A DNA stretch of 64,000 bases, from positions 875,501 to 939,500 of the forward strand of contig OY743169.1 in assembly GCA_963555705.1 (NCBI GenBank), written 5' to 3'. The notes under the pieces are model-generated. The model was not told the origin of the DNA and searched no databases. It saw only the letters and a program-made list of their open reading frames with translations. This DNA is from Ligustrum vulgare. Lineage: Eukaryota > Streptophyta > Magnoliopsida > Lamiales > Oleaceae. Below, piece after piece: positions 23,507-35,274 of this stretch. A program made the translations under genes and the position numbers. The number at the start of each line of letters is the position of its first letter. The stretch's first letter is position 1.

Positions 23507-24102
23507 ACCAAATTCCTCCTCTATGATTGCAGCATTGTCATGTGATTCCATAAAAAAATGGGTGAGCTATGTTGGAGACTATGCTAGTTTCTAAATTAGA
23601 TAAACATAATGGATAAACGCAAGTTCATTTTGGTTATAACACCATACGTCCACTCTATGCATGAAAATTTTTAAAAGCAAGGGACCCTTATAAAGCCCAC
23701 ACAACGATCACTGCGTAAGAATTGAGTGTGTTGGCACCATAAAAAAGGGGTTCATACAAATTCGCTTGCATAGGTCCTACGAAGTGTGATTTAAGAAACG
23801 TTCAAATGATTGATAAAATCAGATCTAACTGGTAAACGTGAATGCCTCGAACCATTCAGATCTGAGGGACTATACTCAGTTACCATACAAAGTTTTACAT
23901 TCACCATACAATACGTTTGAAACGACATTTACGCTTGGAAACACTCATGCTTAAACAGTTTGAAACATTGCTGTCAAAGCACTGGGCAAAATATGAATAA
24001 GTCATTTCATTCATAAAATTAAGGCAATAAGTCATTTGATTCATAAGATTAAGGCATTTACAAATTGTTGAATGAATGTTACAATATCCGGTTACGGGGT
24101 AC
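23507..24102 (+). other. Spacer of element B with polypurine-like core
   Basis: Non-coding. The phrase TGAGGGACTA at 23863-23872 sits in a block shared with element A (8040-8121), preceded in both by ATCAGATCTAAC. Confidence 0.55.
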
Positions 24103-26958
24103 TTACAAAAACAAAACAAAAAAACACAAAAACAACAACAACAACAAAACAAAAACCCAACGATAAGGCAAATACAAAAGGGGATTATTGTGGAGGGACA
24201 TCTCCTGAGAAGCCTTGCCAGATGCATCCAGTGGATCCGTAGGAGCATTTTGAGGCTCGGGGTACAGGGCTTCAATGGAGGACAGGTCCAAAGTCGGGAA
24301 AACTTCCCTCATGTCCCCCAAAGACATCCTGGCCCCTAAGTTCCCAAAGACCCGCTGCATAGCCTCGTACTTTGGGGTCTCTTCAAAAGTGTCTTTAAAG
24401 TTCTGGACAGCCTCAGACACTCTGGTACTTAAAGCATTCTCCACCCGTGTCATGACAGTCTGCTCCAAAACCTCAGTGATCCTTGTTTGCATATGCTTCT
24501 CCAGAGAGGCAAGGTCCTCCTCCGCCTTTGCCTTAGCCTCCAGCTCCCTCCCCAATTTTTCATTAACTGCTGCCACCTCAGCTTCCAGCCTAGACTTGGC
24601 TGCATTAGCGGCAGTCAGAGCCTTAGATGCGATGGACTGTGCACGGTTGGAATCATCTAATTTTTTGCACAGAACCGCCAAGTTTGATTCAGAGGACCGG
24701 AGGTCATGCTTCAGTTTATCATTGTCCTCCTGGAGGCGCTTTTCATTAGCCCTCTCTTCTGAGGAGGACTTCCAGGTTATGGAAACCTGGGTCTTTAAAT
24801 CATTGATCTCCTTTAGCATGTTGTCCACATGCCGAAGAGCAGTTTCAGCATTTTTCTTGTCCCGCTGCGCCTCGTCCACGGACGATTCCACCTCGTCGAT
24901 GAGGGCCAGCGCCCTAGCATTCATGGCCTTGGCGGCGAGCAGTTTCCGGGACGGACTAGCGCAAGAAGAGAAGGCGGACCAGCCTTCCGTCTAAAATTGC
25001 TAAGTTATAAATGCGGCTCGGGCTGGAGGAGAACTGGGGGAGTCAAATAGTGAAGGGCTGAAAGTAACATCTCTGGGAAGGATGCTGGTTTTAATATGCT
25101 TGAGCTCTTCCGCCCCCTTCGGTGTCACTTCATAGGCCAAGCCTGGAATGGGCACAGACGGCTCGTCCTCCAAGTCCTCAATCATCGGCGGCGGAGGTGG
25201 ACTCCTTGCCCTTACCCCTTTTTAGCCTCATCAAGGGAGCGGGGTCCTCCTCGGATACGCGCTCAGGCATGTCCTCGGATAAAGAGGATGGTGCAGAAAC
25301 ATCCTTAGCTTCCCTCTCACTCTTAGAGCCCCCTGCTTCAGACCTTTTTCCTTTCCCCTTTGGAAGGACACCTTTAGGATCGGCCTCCTTTTTTGTGCTG
25401 GGCTGCTGGGGGCCCGCAGGCAGCAGAGTGGGCGGTGGTAGTAGGGCTGGAAGAGGGCCCTGAAGTTGGGCCGTAGACACCTCAGACACCTCCTTTGCCA
25501 CCCAACTTGCAGGTTGGCCAATACCGCCTTCTGTTTCCTCTCAACTTCACTGCCATGGCGAAGTGCAGGAGGGATCTTCCTAGCCATGAGGCCCTTTAGA
25601 GAAATCTTTGAAAATTCCTTGGAACCTAACAAGAAAAAGAGGAAAATGAGGCTACGAACAGAAAGAGCATAAGATGAAACAGCAATAGGGAAACGAACTT
25701 ACTCATGGCTCGCATAAGACCGTGTTTAACAAATAGCTTGTTTTGCTGAATGACCCCTTGGAAAGTGCCCTTGTAAGCAAACAAGCGCCTCACTGCCGCT
25801 AGGTCTGCGTCGGGGAGGAGGCGAGCAAAAGTGTCCCCTGCCATAAACCAATGACATGTTAGTAAGCAACCAAGAAAAGTGAATGGAAATTAAAAGAACA
25901 AAAGAAGCGAGACACTTAAAGACTCTAAACCAAGTACAAGACTCACTAGGTAGGGAAAGAGTTCGGGGAACTGTAATTTCTGGACTAGGGTCCACAGGGG
26001 AACTCTGCCACTCCCCGGAAACCGAGAACCACTAGTTCCTCCAGTTCTTTATTGTGGTTGGGTGACCGGTGATAACTGGAGGATACGACCCCCTGGGAGA
26101 CAAGTAATACCAGTCCTTGACGTTCGACCTCACATCTCTCTCCCTTCTAACTGATTTCTTCAAGGTGTAGAGGGTATGAATGATGTACATTGGGATGGGA
26201 TGGTCAGGGTTGACCTCTTGCCACACCAACCAAGTACCTACGGCCTGTGTCCAGAAGTTGGGGGCCAGCTGGTAAGGGCACAGGTTATAACTCCTAAGCA
26301 ACGCCCTGAAAAAGGGGTGCAGGGGTAGCCTCATCCCGCAAGAAAGAGCATCGTAGCATATGGCCGCTTGGCCTGGAGGAGGGCTGCAAGGTCGGCAGGA
26401 AGGTGTAGGATGCACCAATTGGACCCTTTCTGGCATCCTGGATTTTGCCGAAGCCCCGGCCAAATCAACCCTTCGGATTTCAGTAGCAACCTCACTGCTC
26501 TCCCATGACTCTGGGTTTGGATCAGGATCAACGTGGTAGCCCGAAACCTTGTTAACATGGTCAACCCAATCCTCTACTTGGGCGACCTCCTCTGCAGTCA
26601 AACCCAATTCTTCCCTATGTGCCCTAAACGGGGCCCTAATGATTAAGCCGAGGTCCTGGTGACCAGAAGAAGAGCCTGCCGCCTCTTCTCTCCTCAGATC
26701 CCTGTCTCGTTTGCTCCGGAGCTCTCTCAAAGATGCCTCTTCCTCGGGTGACAGATGAGCTATGTAATTTTGATCTTTTTCTTCTTCGCTGTCAGAATCA
26801 CTCAAATAAATTATACCGTTGATTTTCCTATTCCTCCTCTTAATCTGGTCCCTAAAGAAGCGGGAACTAAAAACTGACAAAGATATGTGGCAGAAACCTC
26901 TGACAGGAATCGCCATTGCTAACATTTCCTGTGAACCCGTTCCCCCAACTCTTTCCAT
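24103..26958 (-). pseudogene. Antisense gene of element B, broken
   Basis: Same exon layout as in A: exon 1 26958-25947 (1012 nt), exon 2 25837-25703 (135 nt), exon 3 from 25625. All four splice sites keep GT or AG. Damage: a TAG in exon 1 near 26034 (element A has Gln there), frameshifts near 25500 and 25190, a stop near 24992, and loss of the normal stop so the frame runs on to 24103. The coiled-coil part (24240-24924) is well preserved. Confidence 0.82.
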
Positions 26959-27298
26959 TTTTTGTTTTTTCTTTCTTAAAAGACGGATCAGACTCATCAA
27001 AAGAAAAATAAAATACGAAACAAAATTTTCAAACCCACGATGAAAAACTAGAAATAAAAAAGTTTTGCACACACACAAAAACAAAGAAATTTACCTTCAA
27101 AAGATACTGTACACTGGAAAGGAGGAACTCGCCAACGAAAGCTGTTGGATGTTAGGAACAGGAGTCGGGAAGAAAACCCTTGGGAAGAAGATTCAAGAAT
27201 TGCAAGAAAGGAGAAAAAAACAGTACAATCTTTCACGAGAATGATGATGCCAAAATTATAGAAAAACAATAAAGGGAAAAGTAATGAAACGAAGGAGG

Positions 27299-27305
27299 AT
27301 TTATA
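27299..27305 (-). promoter_or_regulatory. TATA box of the antisense gene of B
   Basis: Minus-strand TATAAAT about 340 bp upstream of the start codon at 26958, matching the box in element A in sequence and distance. Confidence 0.5.
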
Positions 27306-27789
27306 AGGATCCTAATGACCCCTTGGGCTTTGAGCCATATGATTAATGTGGGTTAACCCACGCCTCTTGGGAAATGGGCTAATCAAAGCCCCAGCCGTCA
27401 AAGAAATGAATAAAAACCGTTCAGCTATCACAGTGGATGCCACGCGGTAGAAATGCCACTTCCGCCACCTTTTATGTATTCATTGGGAAACGGTACCAGT
27501 AGCCCCTTTTCATTGAACACGCCGCCTAGAATGCGCGCTATTGCGCTCCCAACCTTCACTCAGGAGAGAAAAGCCGAAGTAGGAGGTCAGCTATACCATG
27601 AACCCAAACTTCACATAAGAAATGTCGTTCTTGACCCCCTAAAAATTGCTGCGCTATATAGCGGCTCCTAGCTAGAGAATGGAGAAGCAATTGCAAAATG
27701 TTGGATGTAGCAGACGATGGAACCGAGTCAAAGTTACTGCTGCGAAATCGTGGCAAATTCGATCCGCCCATGAATGACCACATCGGATT

Positions 27790-27800
27790 TGAGGGACTAG
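27790..27800 (+). other. Polypurine tract of element B
   Basis: TGAGGGACTAG immediately before the right LTR. Confidence 0.75.
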
Positions 27801-28495
27801 TGTTGAGATCGTACCTAAAAATGGCACATTGGGCCACCAGTGGAGGCCCAACGAGGGTCCATTGGACTTCCACCCATGACCAAAGTTTTAATATCGCCCT
27901 GGATTAATGGCCGAGGTGGAAAGGCACAGTCGCCCCTTCGGCCGAACTGGTTTTGTGTCTATCCGAGGTGCTTCACGCTTTGACGTGGTGTTTACAGTAA
28001 CGCCTCAACCGTAAGGATGGGACGAGACATGAAGTCAGAGATGTGACACCGCCTTTACTAAGATGTGACAGGCGCCCATCCCCTACGAAGTGTAGTAATG
28101 ATTACGGTCAAAAAGCAAAGTTGTCACCTCCAAGAGCTAGGGTGAAGACAAGTGTAAAGCATGCCACGTGTCACGATCTGAGACAGCTAGTTCCACTATA
28201 AATATGGCACGCCACCCGCCAGGTAAGGGGTTAGCAATTTGATACTCTTAGCAAGATATCTATCTCACTCCCTTTTCTCTCTTCTATACACTTTTATCTC
28301 TCGCACCCAATATATATATATATATATATATTCGCCTAAAATGAGTACTGACTTAGGCATCGGAGTGCAAACGGGAGCCACCTCGGCCCCCTTTGCAAGC
28401 TGATCGTTTGTCCTAGTGCGCAGGAGATCCACGTGTTCAAGAGGGAGGAGCTAAGACGTGTTGGTCCAAAGTCCAACCGAATTTTGTGGTCAACA
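27801..28495 (+). repeat. Right LTR of element B
   Basis: 695 bp, TGTTGAGATC to GGTCAACA, TATA box at 28197-28204, shorter (TA)n run than the left LTR (about 28308-28331). Micro-ORF at 28341-28403 intact. Confidence 0.93.
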
Positions 28496-28519
28496 ATATT
28501 TATTATCATTTAAATAATA

Positions 28520-29270
28520 AGTCATATTTTCTAAAATATATATTATTATTAACTATTTAATAAATTAAAACCTCTGTCCAAAGATTTTGTTTTTGTTTGT
28601 AAAAAAAATATTATTGTTTTCAAGATAGAATACGTGATTGAAAAATGATTTCAAAAAATGTATATAGTTAAAAAGTAGGTGAAAAATGTGTTGTCTATAA
28701 ATAAATTTTAGGCAAAGTTATCGAATGGATACAAGTATTTTTAATCATTCTTAATTTCAATAATTGGGTAAAGATTATATGGTATAAGATTTTCGATATA
28801 ATTTCTTGATCTTCCACATTGTCCGATTGTTATATCATGATAATTGAATATTTTTCGTAATTATTATTTTAACTTCTTGATTTTGTAAATAAAAGTATAA
28901 TTTTATTGATTAAATATTTATAAATATTTGCTTGGTTGAAAATAAAAACACATTCATTAATTTTTTGATAATTTTTTGAATGCAAGTTATAAGAGGCAAA
29001 TGCAGAAATAATGTAAATTTGTATTTTCAATGAAGTTAACAATAACTCATAAAAATTATTGAAACCTGCGATCATTTATTATTTAAATATATAAATTATT
29101 TCATTATTCTATACCAAACATGGGCATTGTTTTATATATTTTAATAATTATTGTAATAGACTATTATTATTTTATGCATTTTATATTTGTTTTAATTATA
29201 TAAAAATTTTAACATTTTATGAATACTTATTGAAATAGATATTAAGGAAAATAACTTGTATTATTAATAT
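28520..29270 (+). mobile_element. Helitron-like fragment, plus orientation
   Basis: Phrases such as 'GAGGCAAATGCAGAAAT', 'ATAATTATTGTAATAGA' and 'TATTGAAATAGATATTAAGG' match, in reverse orientation, units 2 and 3 at 13010-15566. The terminal hairpin and CTAG are missing, so only a piece remains. From 29271 to 30905 I see AT-rich DNA with no convincing gene; 29370-29450 is a short GC-rich island of unknown nature. Confidence 0.35.
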
Positions 29271-30905
29271 TAATGTTTTTTCTCCCCTCCAACTTTTAGG
29301 TGGTTGCAGTAGTTGAACGTAGACTTCCCACAAAACAATCATACTAAATTGAAGGGAAATGATCACATGGCGGATGGGGGTTGGATAATGGTGGACGGGC
29401 CCCACTACCCACCCACCATAGGGGGTGGGGTGTGGGTTTCTTAAGAAACCCACAATGAGTTTTAGATCAAAACCCTTAAATTGAAACACATGATTTGTAT
29501 GGTGACATAAAATTCAAACAATGAATTTAATAAGTATTTATAAAAAATAAAAATAAAAAGTTGACATCTAAAAGGTAAATCGAAAAGATCTCGTTATTTT
29601 TCATTTAGGCTAAAAAATTTAGCCTTTGTTTGGAAACTTTACTTTATTTATAAATAAAGAATTTGCTGTTTTTGAAGTAAAATATATTATTGAAAAGTGA
29701 TTTTAAAAAATGTGTGTAATTAAAAAGTAATCCGAGAAAATGTATTGTTAATAAATAAGTTTGCCAAACGAAAGCTTTTGTTTACCTTTGTAGAGTCAAC
29801 AACTTTTATATTATGTGTTCGGATAATTTTTTTAAATTTATAGGTGATTTTTTGTTATTTTTGAGATAAAATATGTGATTAAAAAGTGATTTCGAGAAAT
29901 GTAAGTTATTTGAAAATTTGTGTTTTTATAAATAGAATAATGCTATTTATCCATTTCTACTAATGATAAATAACATTATTTTATAAATTAATTTATAAAA
30001 ACTCAATAATTGCGTTAATTAGATAATATCTGAATTTTCGTCATCAACTCACGAAGTTTTACAAAATTCCTCTATCGTTCAAATTTCAAACTAATGATGA
30101 AAAGAATTTCGACAAATAATAATTTATGTAGTGGAGTTTAATTTTATTTAAATTACTTATTTATAAATTGTAATTTTCAAAGTTATTTCTAAACCAACAA
30201 AACTTATTTTTTCATGAAATACTCTGTATATATAATAGTTAGTACCGTTCTTCTTTTATAAAAATGGACAAACAAACCTTTGTATAGTTTCACACATTTC
30301 AATATATAAGTCTATTATTCTCATTGATTCTTTATTCGTAACATACTTTACCACATACGTAAGGTGGACTATATCTAATAGTGATATCAATTTTGGTATA
30401 GAATATAAGAAAACAGGTGGAAAAAAATGGTACTAATAAAGATGATGATCAAGAAAGATCGAGCAAAGAGTTTTGAAGGCAGTTAGAGGTATATTAGGTA
30501 AAATGTAATCAAATTTATAGTTCTAACATATAATAATTATGTTTTCTTAATCCGTGTAAAAATAGAAATGAGTCTATCTTTATGGGATAGAGAGAGTATT
30601 AAATAAGAAATCATTATTCGAAATTTCTCTAATAGAAAAATACTGACAATATGCGTGCAACCAAGCATCCAAACTAGTCATTCATATAAAGAAAACAAGA
30701 GATTGAGAAGAATAATGGTTCATTATTTTGAATTATTGGATCATTTATCTAAAGATATCTATACAACTCTGAATAATTAACATCGTAATCCTAATCTTTG
30801 ATGAATCTCGACCAATGCTACCGACTCGATTGAGAGTGAAGAAAAAATGGCATACTAAAATGTTGTTCATTATGTTATGTCATTTCTGTTCAATATAAAA
30901 TAATA

Positions 30906-31918
30906 CTACCTCCGTCTCAAAAACATAGTCATGTATACTATTTTTATCTGTTCCAAAAAGATAGTCTTATTTTCATATTGAGCATGCATTAAATTTTTCA
31001 TTTCCACATATACCCTTATTTAATATATTTTGGTGCAATACACACCAACTACTTAACTATTGCTGTTGACCACAAAATCCGAATGGACCTTGGACCAACA
31101 CGTCTCAGCTCCTCCCTCTTGAACACGAGGATCTCCTGCGCACTGTGACAAACAATCAGTTTGCAAAGGGGGCCGAGGTGGCTCCCGTTTGCACTCCGAT
31201 GCCTAAGTCAGTACTCATTTCGGGACAAATATATGTTGGGTGCGGGAAATATAAATGTGTAGAAGAGAGAAAAGGGAGTGAGAGAGAAATATAGAGTTAA
31301 GAGTGAGAAATTGCTAACCCCTTACTTGGAGACAATTGCGCTTCATTTATAGAGGAACTTCTTGTCTTGGATCATGACACGTGGTATACTTTACACTTGT
31401 CATCACCCTAGCTTATGGATGTGACAATCTTGCTTTTCAACCGCAATCATTGCTACATTTCGTAGGGGATTGACGTCTGTCACGTCTGGGTAAAGGCAGT
31501 GTCCCATCACTGACTCCATCTCTCTCTTCTGGTCAACGCCATAAAGTGCCCCGTTTGAGTATAAAGCACATCGGATGGACGTTAACCAGGTCGGCTAAAG
31601 ATGTTTGCTTGTCATACCACCTCGGCATTCATCTCAAGGTGATATTCCAGGCCTCAGCTGTGGGTCAAGGTCCATTGGGCCACTATTGGGTCTTCTCTGG
31701 TGGATCACTGTACCTTTCTTTGGGCCCGGAGTCAACAATTGCATTTTCAAAGTTTTTGTGAAAAACGAAGTGAGTCTACTTAAAATAATAAATAAGGAAT
31801 AAAATGTATAAATGGAAAATATTGATAAAATTTAATACCATAACTATACTAACTATCATTTCTTAATCAGTGTGAAAAAAAAAATAATCATGAGACTATT
31901 TTTTTGGAACGGAGGCAC
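30906..31918. mobile_element. Stowaway-like MITE split by a solo LTR
   Basis: Left end CTACCTCCGTCTCAAAAA with ATAGTC, right end GACTATTTTTTTGGAACGGA, as in Tc1/Mariner-derived Stowaway elements (CTCCCTCCGT tips). Removing the LTR and one copy of its target duplication leaves about 330 bp. It ends about 300 bp before the start codon of the receptor kinase. Confidence 0.75.
31064..31737 (-). mobile_element. Solo LTR of the A subfamily
   Basis: 674 bp in reverse orientation, flanked by a perfect ATTGC duplication (31059-31063 and 31738-31742). Matches the LTRs of element A in length and sequence, including the micro-ORF (31156-31218, minus strand). It landed inside the MITE. Its TATA box (near 31343) faces away from the kinase gene. 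Confidence 0.93.
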
Positions 31919-32220
31919 TTGTAAACAATTTTCAATACATGCTTCATGCTTGGCCTTGAGTTGACACAAAACAAATATTTTCCATTTTTTTTTTTTTTTT
32001 TTTGATTAAGCACTGTCCAGCTAGCATTTCCATTTGACCACTTCCATGGAGACCCCGTCTTTGGTCATCACATTTCTCTTTCAACCGCGTTTTTCCTTCT
32101 GCTTTGATTCTTCTTCAAAGTTCAAACCCTAACACACTTAAAATCTGACCCAATTTTTTGTTTTTTCAAATCAGTATACTTTCAAGAAACAATGATAACA
32201 TTTTCTTGCAAATCATTTTT

Positions 32221-34515
32221 ATGGCTAATTTCCCTGTAAATATTTTCCCTCTCCTCCTTTTTCCTCTCTGTTTTACACTCATTTTTCCCTTCATTCATTC
32301 ACTTTCCACTATTGCAATCTCTGAAACTGGTAATCAAACTTTAGTTTGTGCACTAAATAATGAGTCAAGAATTGAATGCAAAGGTTTTCCTCAAGGAATT
32401 TCAATTCCATTGGAGCCTGATTTTACATCAGTTTCCGGGATTTCAGGTGGAAAAGGATTCCTCTGTGCATTGAATTCAGTTTACTCTTCATCAACCTCAA
32501 TCATGGGTTGTTGGAGATTTTCAAATATATCCACCAACATTACTTACAACTACACGAGGCTTTATAAAGGTCCTCTGCTGAGAGAAGTCGACGCCGGGAA
32601 TTCCAGAATATGCGGTGTAACCAATGGATCCAACCATTTTCAGTGCTGGCAGCCCTGGTTGGATTTCCATTACACTGGCTTCACCTCAACAATTTCTGTG
32701 GGAGAGAATTTTGTTTGTGGGTTGTTGGATTTAGGAAAAATCCATTGTTTAGGAAATGATTCTAATGTTACTGATCATGTACCCAGAGGAAACTTTTCCT
32801 GGATTGAGGCTGGTTTACACCACGTTTGTGCCATTTCTTTTAATGGGAGTTTGGAGTGTTGGGGAAAAATGGTAGGTGAAAAACCTAGTGGCGAGTTCAT
32901 AGCACTAGCCTCGGGGGAGAGTCGGAACTGTGCATTGAGGCCTAAAGGAACCGTGGACTGTTGGGGTGAAAATGGATTCATTATGCCTGCTTCATTGAAG
33001 GAGTTGGAATTTATTGCTTTGGAAGCAAAAAGAAATGTTTTTTGTGGTGTTAGCAAATCAAATTATTCTTTGCGTTGCTGGGGTAATGAGAATTTCAGTT
33101 CGAATCCTGTGGTTTTCAATGATGTTGTTCCGGGTTCATGTGTAACACCAAATGAGTGTCCTTGTAATAGTTTACCTAATTATGGCCACTACTGCAGTGA
33201 AGGACTAGTCATATGCGAACCTTGTGTGGTGGCGCCACCATCATCATCACCGCCCTTACCGTCAGTGACACCACCATCACCGTGCTCCTCGAGCAGTGGA
33301 GGACAATGGAATAGTAAAATGGTTGCCTTTTTGGTCGTAGGCTGCGTCGGATCATTCTCGTTGCTTTTAAGCTTGTGTATATTGTTCTTCAGATATTGCA
33401 AGATTACAGGCAGTCGAATTCATGATTCAGGACGCCTAGAGGAGGGCAGCCCGTCTCAACAAAACAGCCAAACTAATCAAGCTCCACCAGCCTTGGAGAA
33501 GCGGCTCAGCCATTTAATCAGCGCGGGGAATGGAGGGCACTTGGAGGAATTTTCCTTGCAAGAGTTACTTAAAGCAACTAACAGCTTCGCTGAGGAGAAC
33601 AAAATTGGCACCGGAAGCTTTGGATCCGTCTACCATGGTACATTGGACGATGGGCGCCAAGTGGCTGTCAAGAGAGCCGAAGCCTCGTCCTCTTCATCTT
33701 ATGGAGGCATTGCCAAACATAGCCAAGATGACAAGGACAATGCATTCTTGAATGAGCTCGAGTTTTTGTCACGCCTTAATCACAAGAATCTTGTTAGGTT
33801 ATTGGGATATTGTGAAGATAGCAACGAGCTGGTATTAGTCTACGAGTACATGAACAATGGCACCCTCCACGATCATCTCCACAAGCTACAAACTTGTCCA
33901 TTCATGTCATGGTCAACAAGAATTAAGGTAGCACTTGATGCAGCAAGAGGAGTTGAATATCTCCATGAGTATGCTGTGCCACCAGTTATTCACAGGGACA
34001 TCAAGACATCAAACATACTGCTCGACACCACGTGGACAGCCAAGGTGTCTGATTTTGGGCTATCGTTGATGGGCCCGCAAGATGACCAGTCCCACCTGTC
34101 GTTACGTGCTGCAGGCACTGTTGGGTACATGGATCCCGAGTACTACAGATTGCAACAGTTGACGACTAAGAGTGACGTTTACAGTTTCGGGGTTGTATTG
34201 CTTGAGTTGCTATCAGGGCACAAGGCAATTCACAAGAATGAGAATGGGGTGCCAAGAAATGTGGTGGATTATGTAGTTCCATACATAATTCAAGATGAAA
34301 TTCATAGGGTTTTGGATGGGAGAGTGCCCCCTCCTACACCATTTGAGATTGAAGCAGTGGCATATGTAGGGTACCTTGCTGCAGATTGTGTCATGATAGA
34401 GGGACAAGATAGGCCATCAATGAGTGAAGTTGTAAATAGCTTAGATAGAGCCCTAGAGGCATGCTTGGCACCCCCGGTGTTATCACGATCAACCACCGAC
34501 TCCTCCTCAACGTAA
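32221..34515 (+). CDS. CCR4: CRINKLY4-related receptor-like kinase (CCR4 type)
   Basis: 764 residues in one exon. The ATG at 32221 was chosen because it begins a good signal peptide (about residues 1-30). The extracellular part has CRINKLY4/RCC1-like repeats recognised by CALN-, CGLLDLGKIHCLG, CAISFNGSLECWG, CALRPKGTVDCWG and CGVSKSNYSLRCWG, then a cysteine-rich stretch and a proline/serine linker. One membrane span at about 367-390. Kinase: glycine loop IGTGSFGSVYHG from 462, lysine 484 (VAVKR), HRDIKTSN with Asp 593, DFG from 611. All catalytic residues are present. Family role: plasma-membrane signalling in development or defence; ligand unknown. Arabidopsis CCR4 is of similar length (about 750 residues). 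Confidence 0.93.
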   Translation: MANFPVNIFPLLLFPLCFTLIFPFIHSLSTIAISETGNQTLVCALNNESRIECKGFPQGISIPLEPDFTSVSGISGGKGFLCALNSVYSSSTSIMGCWRFSNISTNITYNYTRLYKGPLLREVDAGNSRICGVTNGSNHFQCWQPWLDFHYTGFTSTISVGENFVCGLLDLGKIHCLGNDSNVTDHVPRGNFSWIEAGLHHVCAISFNGSLECWGKMVGEKPSGEFIALASGESRNCALRPKGTVDCWGENGFIMPASLKELEFIALEAKRNVFCGVSKSNYSLRCWGNENFSSNPVVFNDVVPGSCVTPNECPCNSLPNYGHYCSEGLVICEPCVVAPPSSSPPLPSVTPPSPCSSSSGGQWNSKMVAFLVVGCVGSFSLLLSLCILFFRYCKITGSRIHDSGRLEEGSPSQQNSQTNQAPPALEKRLSHLISAGNGGHLEEFSLQELLKATNSFAEENKIGTGSFGSVYHGTLDDGRQVAVKRAEASSSSSYGGIAKHSQDDKDNAFLNELEFLSRLNHKNLVRLLGYCEDSNELVLVYEYMNNGTLHDHLHKLQTCPFMSWSTRIKVALDAARGVEYLHEYAVPPVIHRDIKTSNILLDTTWTAKVSDFGLSLMGPQDDQSHLSLRAAGTVGYMDPEYYRLQQLTTKSDVYSFGVVLLELLSGHKAIHKNENGVPRNVVDYVVPYIIQDEIHRVLDGRVPPPTPFEIEAVAYVGYLAADCVMIEGQDRPSMSEVVNSLDRALEACLAPPVLSRSTTDSSST

Positions 34516-35092
34516 TAATATATGGAATGTTTCATATGTCAAGAGCCCTGAGGTATTCCAGTCCAAGTATAACTAGGCAATTCTCTACGACTGAACTAAT
34601 GAACTATCGTATAGGTCAAACGATTCATTTCAAAATATTTTAGGTGCAAGATTATGGGCTCGATACGAATGTGAATATTACATTGAGATTTTCAAGGGGG
34701 GGAGGAAAGACAATTTTTGAGCTAGCATGCTTTAGATGATTTTTTTAAAATTTTATTTTTCATGTTAATTTGTTGGTCGATTATGTATAAATTATGAAAA
34801 GGTGTACCTACTAAATAAGAAATGAAATGTGCAGCACAGCTTATTCATTCTACTTTTCTTCTCTCATTTTTATAATTCAAACACTTCCAATAGTTTTATA
34901 GATGAGATTTAGTAATTGTCTTTGTAATTTATCAAGTCAAATCGCCTTAAAATCAAAATCCACATGAAATAGAAAATCTTAACGAAATTGAAATTGGAAG
35001 AAGAAAAGAATGATAAAATGTATTCACACAATTTTTATTCACTTTTTAGCTCTCTTTCTTTGGGATCCACAATTATTAACCAATAATATACT
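34516..35092 (+). other. 3' flank of the kinase gene
   Basis: Presumed 3' UTR and intergenic DNA. Segment 34640-34760 ('AAGATTATGGG', 'TTTTTGAGCTA') is repeated at 42600-42720, showing that the later duplicate includes downstream sequence. Ends abruptly at about 35093 in retrotransposon DNA. Confidence 0.6.
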
Positions 35093-35274
35093 CACTGTCA
35101 GAATCAGTCAAACAAATTATGCCACTGATTTACCTATTCTTCCTCTTAATCTGCTCCCTAAAGAAGCGGGAACTAAAAACCGATAAAGATATGGGGCAGA
35201 AACCTCTGACAAGAATCGCCATTATTAACATTTCCCGTGAACCCGTTCCCCCAACTCTTTCCATTTTTTCTTTT
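35093..35274 (-). pseudogene. 5' end of the antisense gene of element C
   Basis: Start codon at 35274 with MERVGGTGSREML, then FSSRFFREQIKRR, as in A and B, truncated at 35093. TATA box at 35607-35613 and the GAAG|GTAAA donor-like site near 35396 are kept. Confidence 0.7.

Larger units (their letters stand above)
16411..28495 (+). mobile_element. LTR retrotransposon B (Ty3/Gypsy, Tat-like), full length
   Basis: 12,085 bp flanked by a perfect ATATT duplication (16406-16410 and 28496-28500). Order: LTR, primer site, leader repeats, gag, protease remnant, RT, two RNase H regions, integrase, spacer, antisense gene, polypurine tract, LTR. Many stops and frameshifts in gag-pol and in the antisense gene make it non-functional. 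The second, archaeal-like RNase H and the extra antisense gene point to the Tat lineage. Confidence 0.95.

Noticed and set aside
29217..29489. 90-codon minus-strand open frame
   Set aside because: No start context, no homologue, and it crosses AT-rich Helitron-like DNA.
33189..33401. Minus-strand open frames under the receptor kinase
   Set aside because: Shadows of the well-supported kinase coding sequence.
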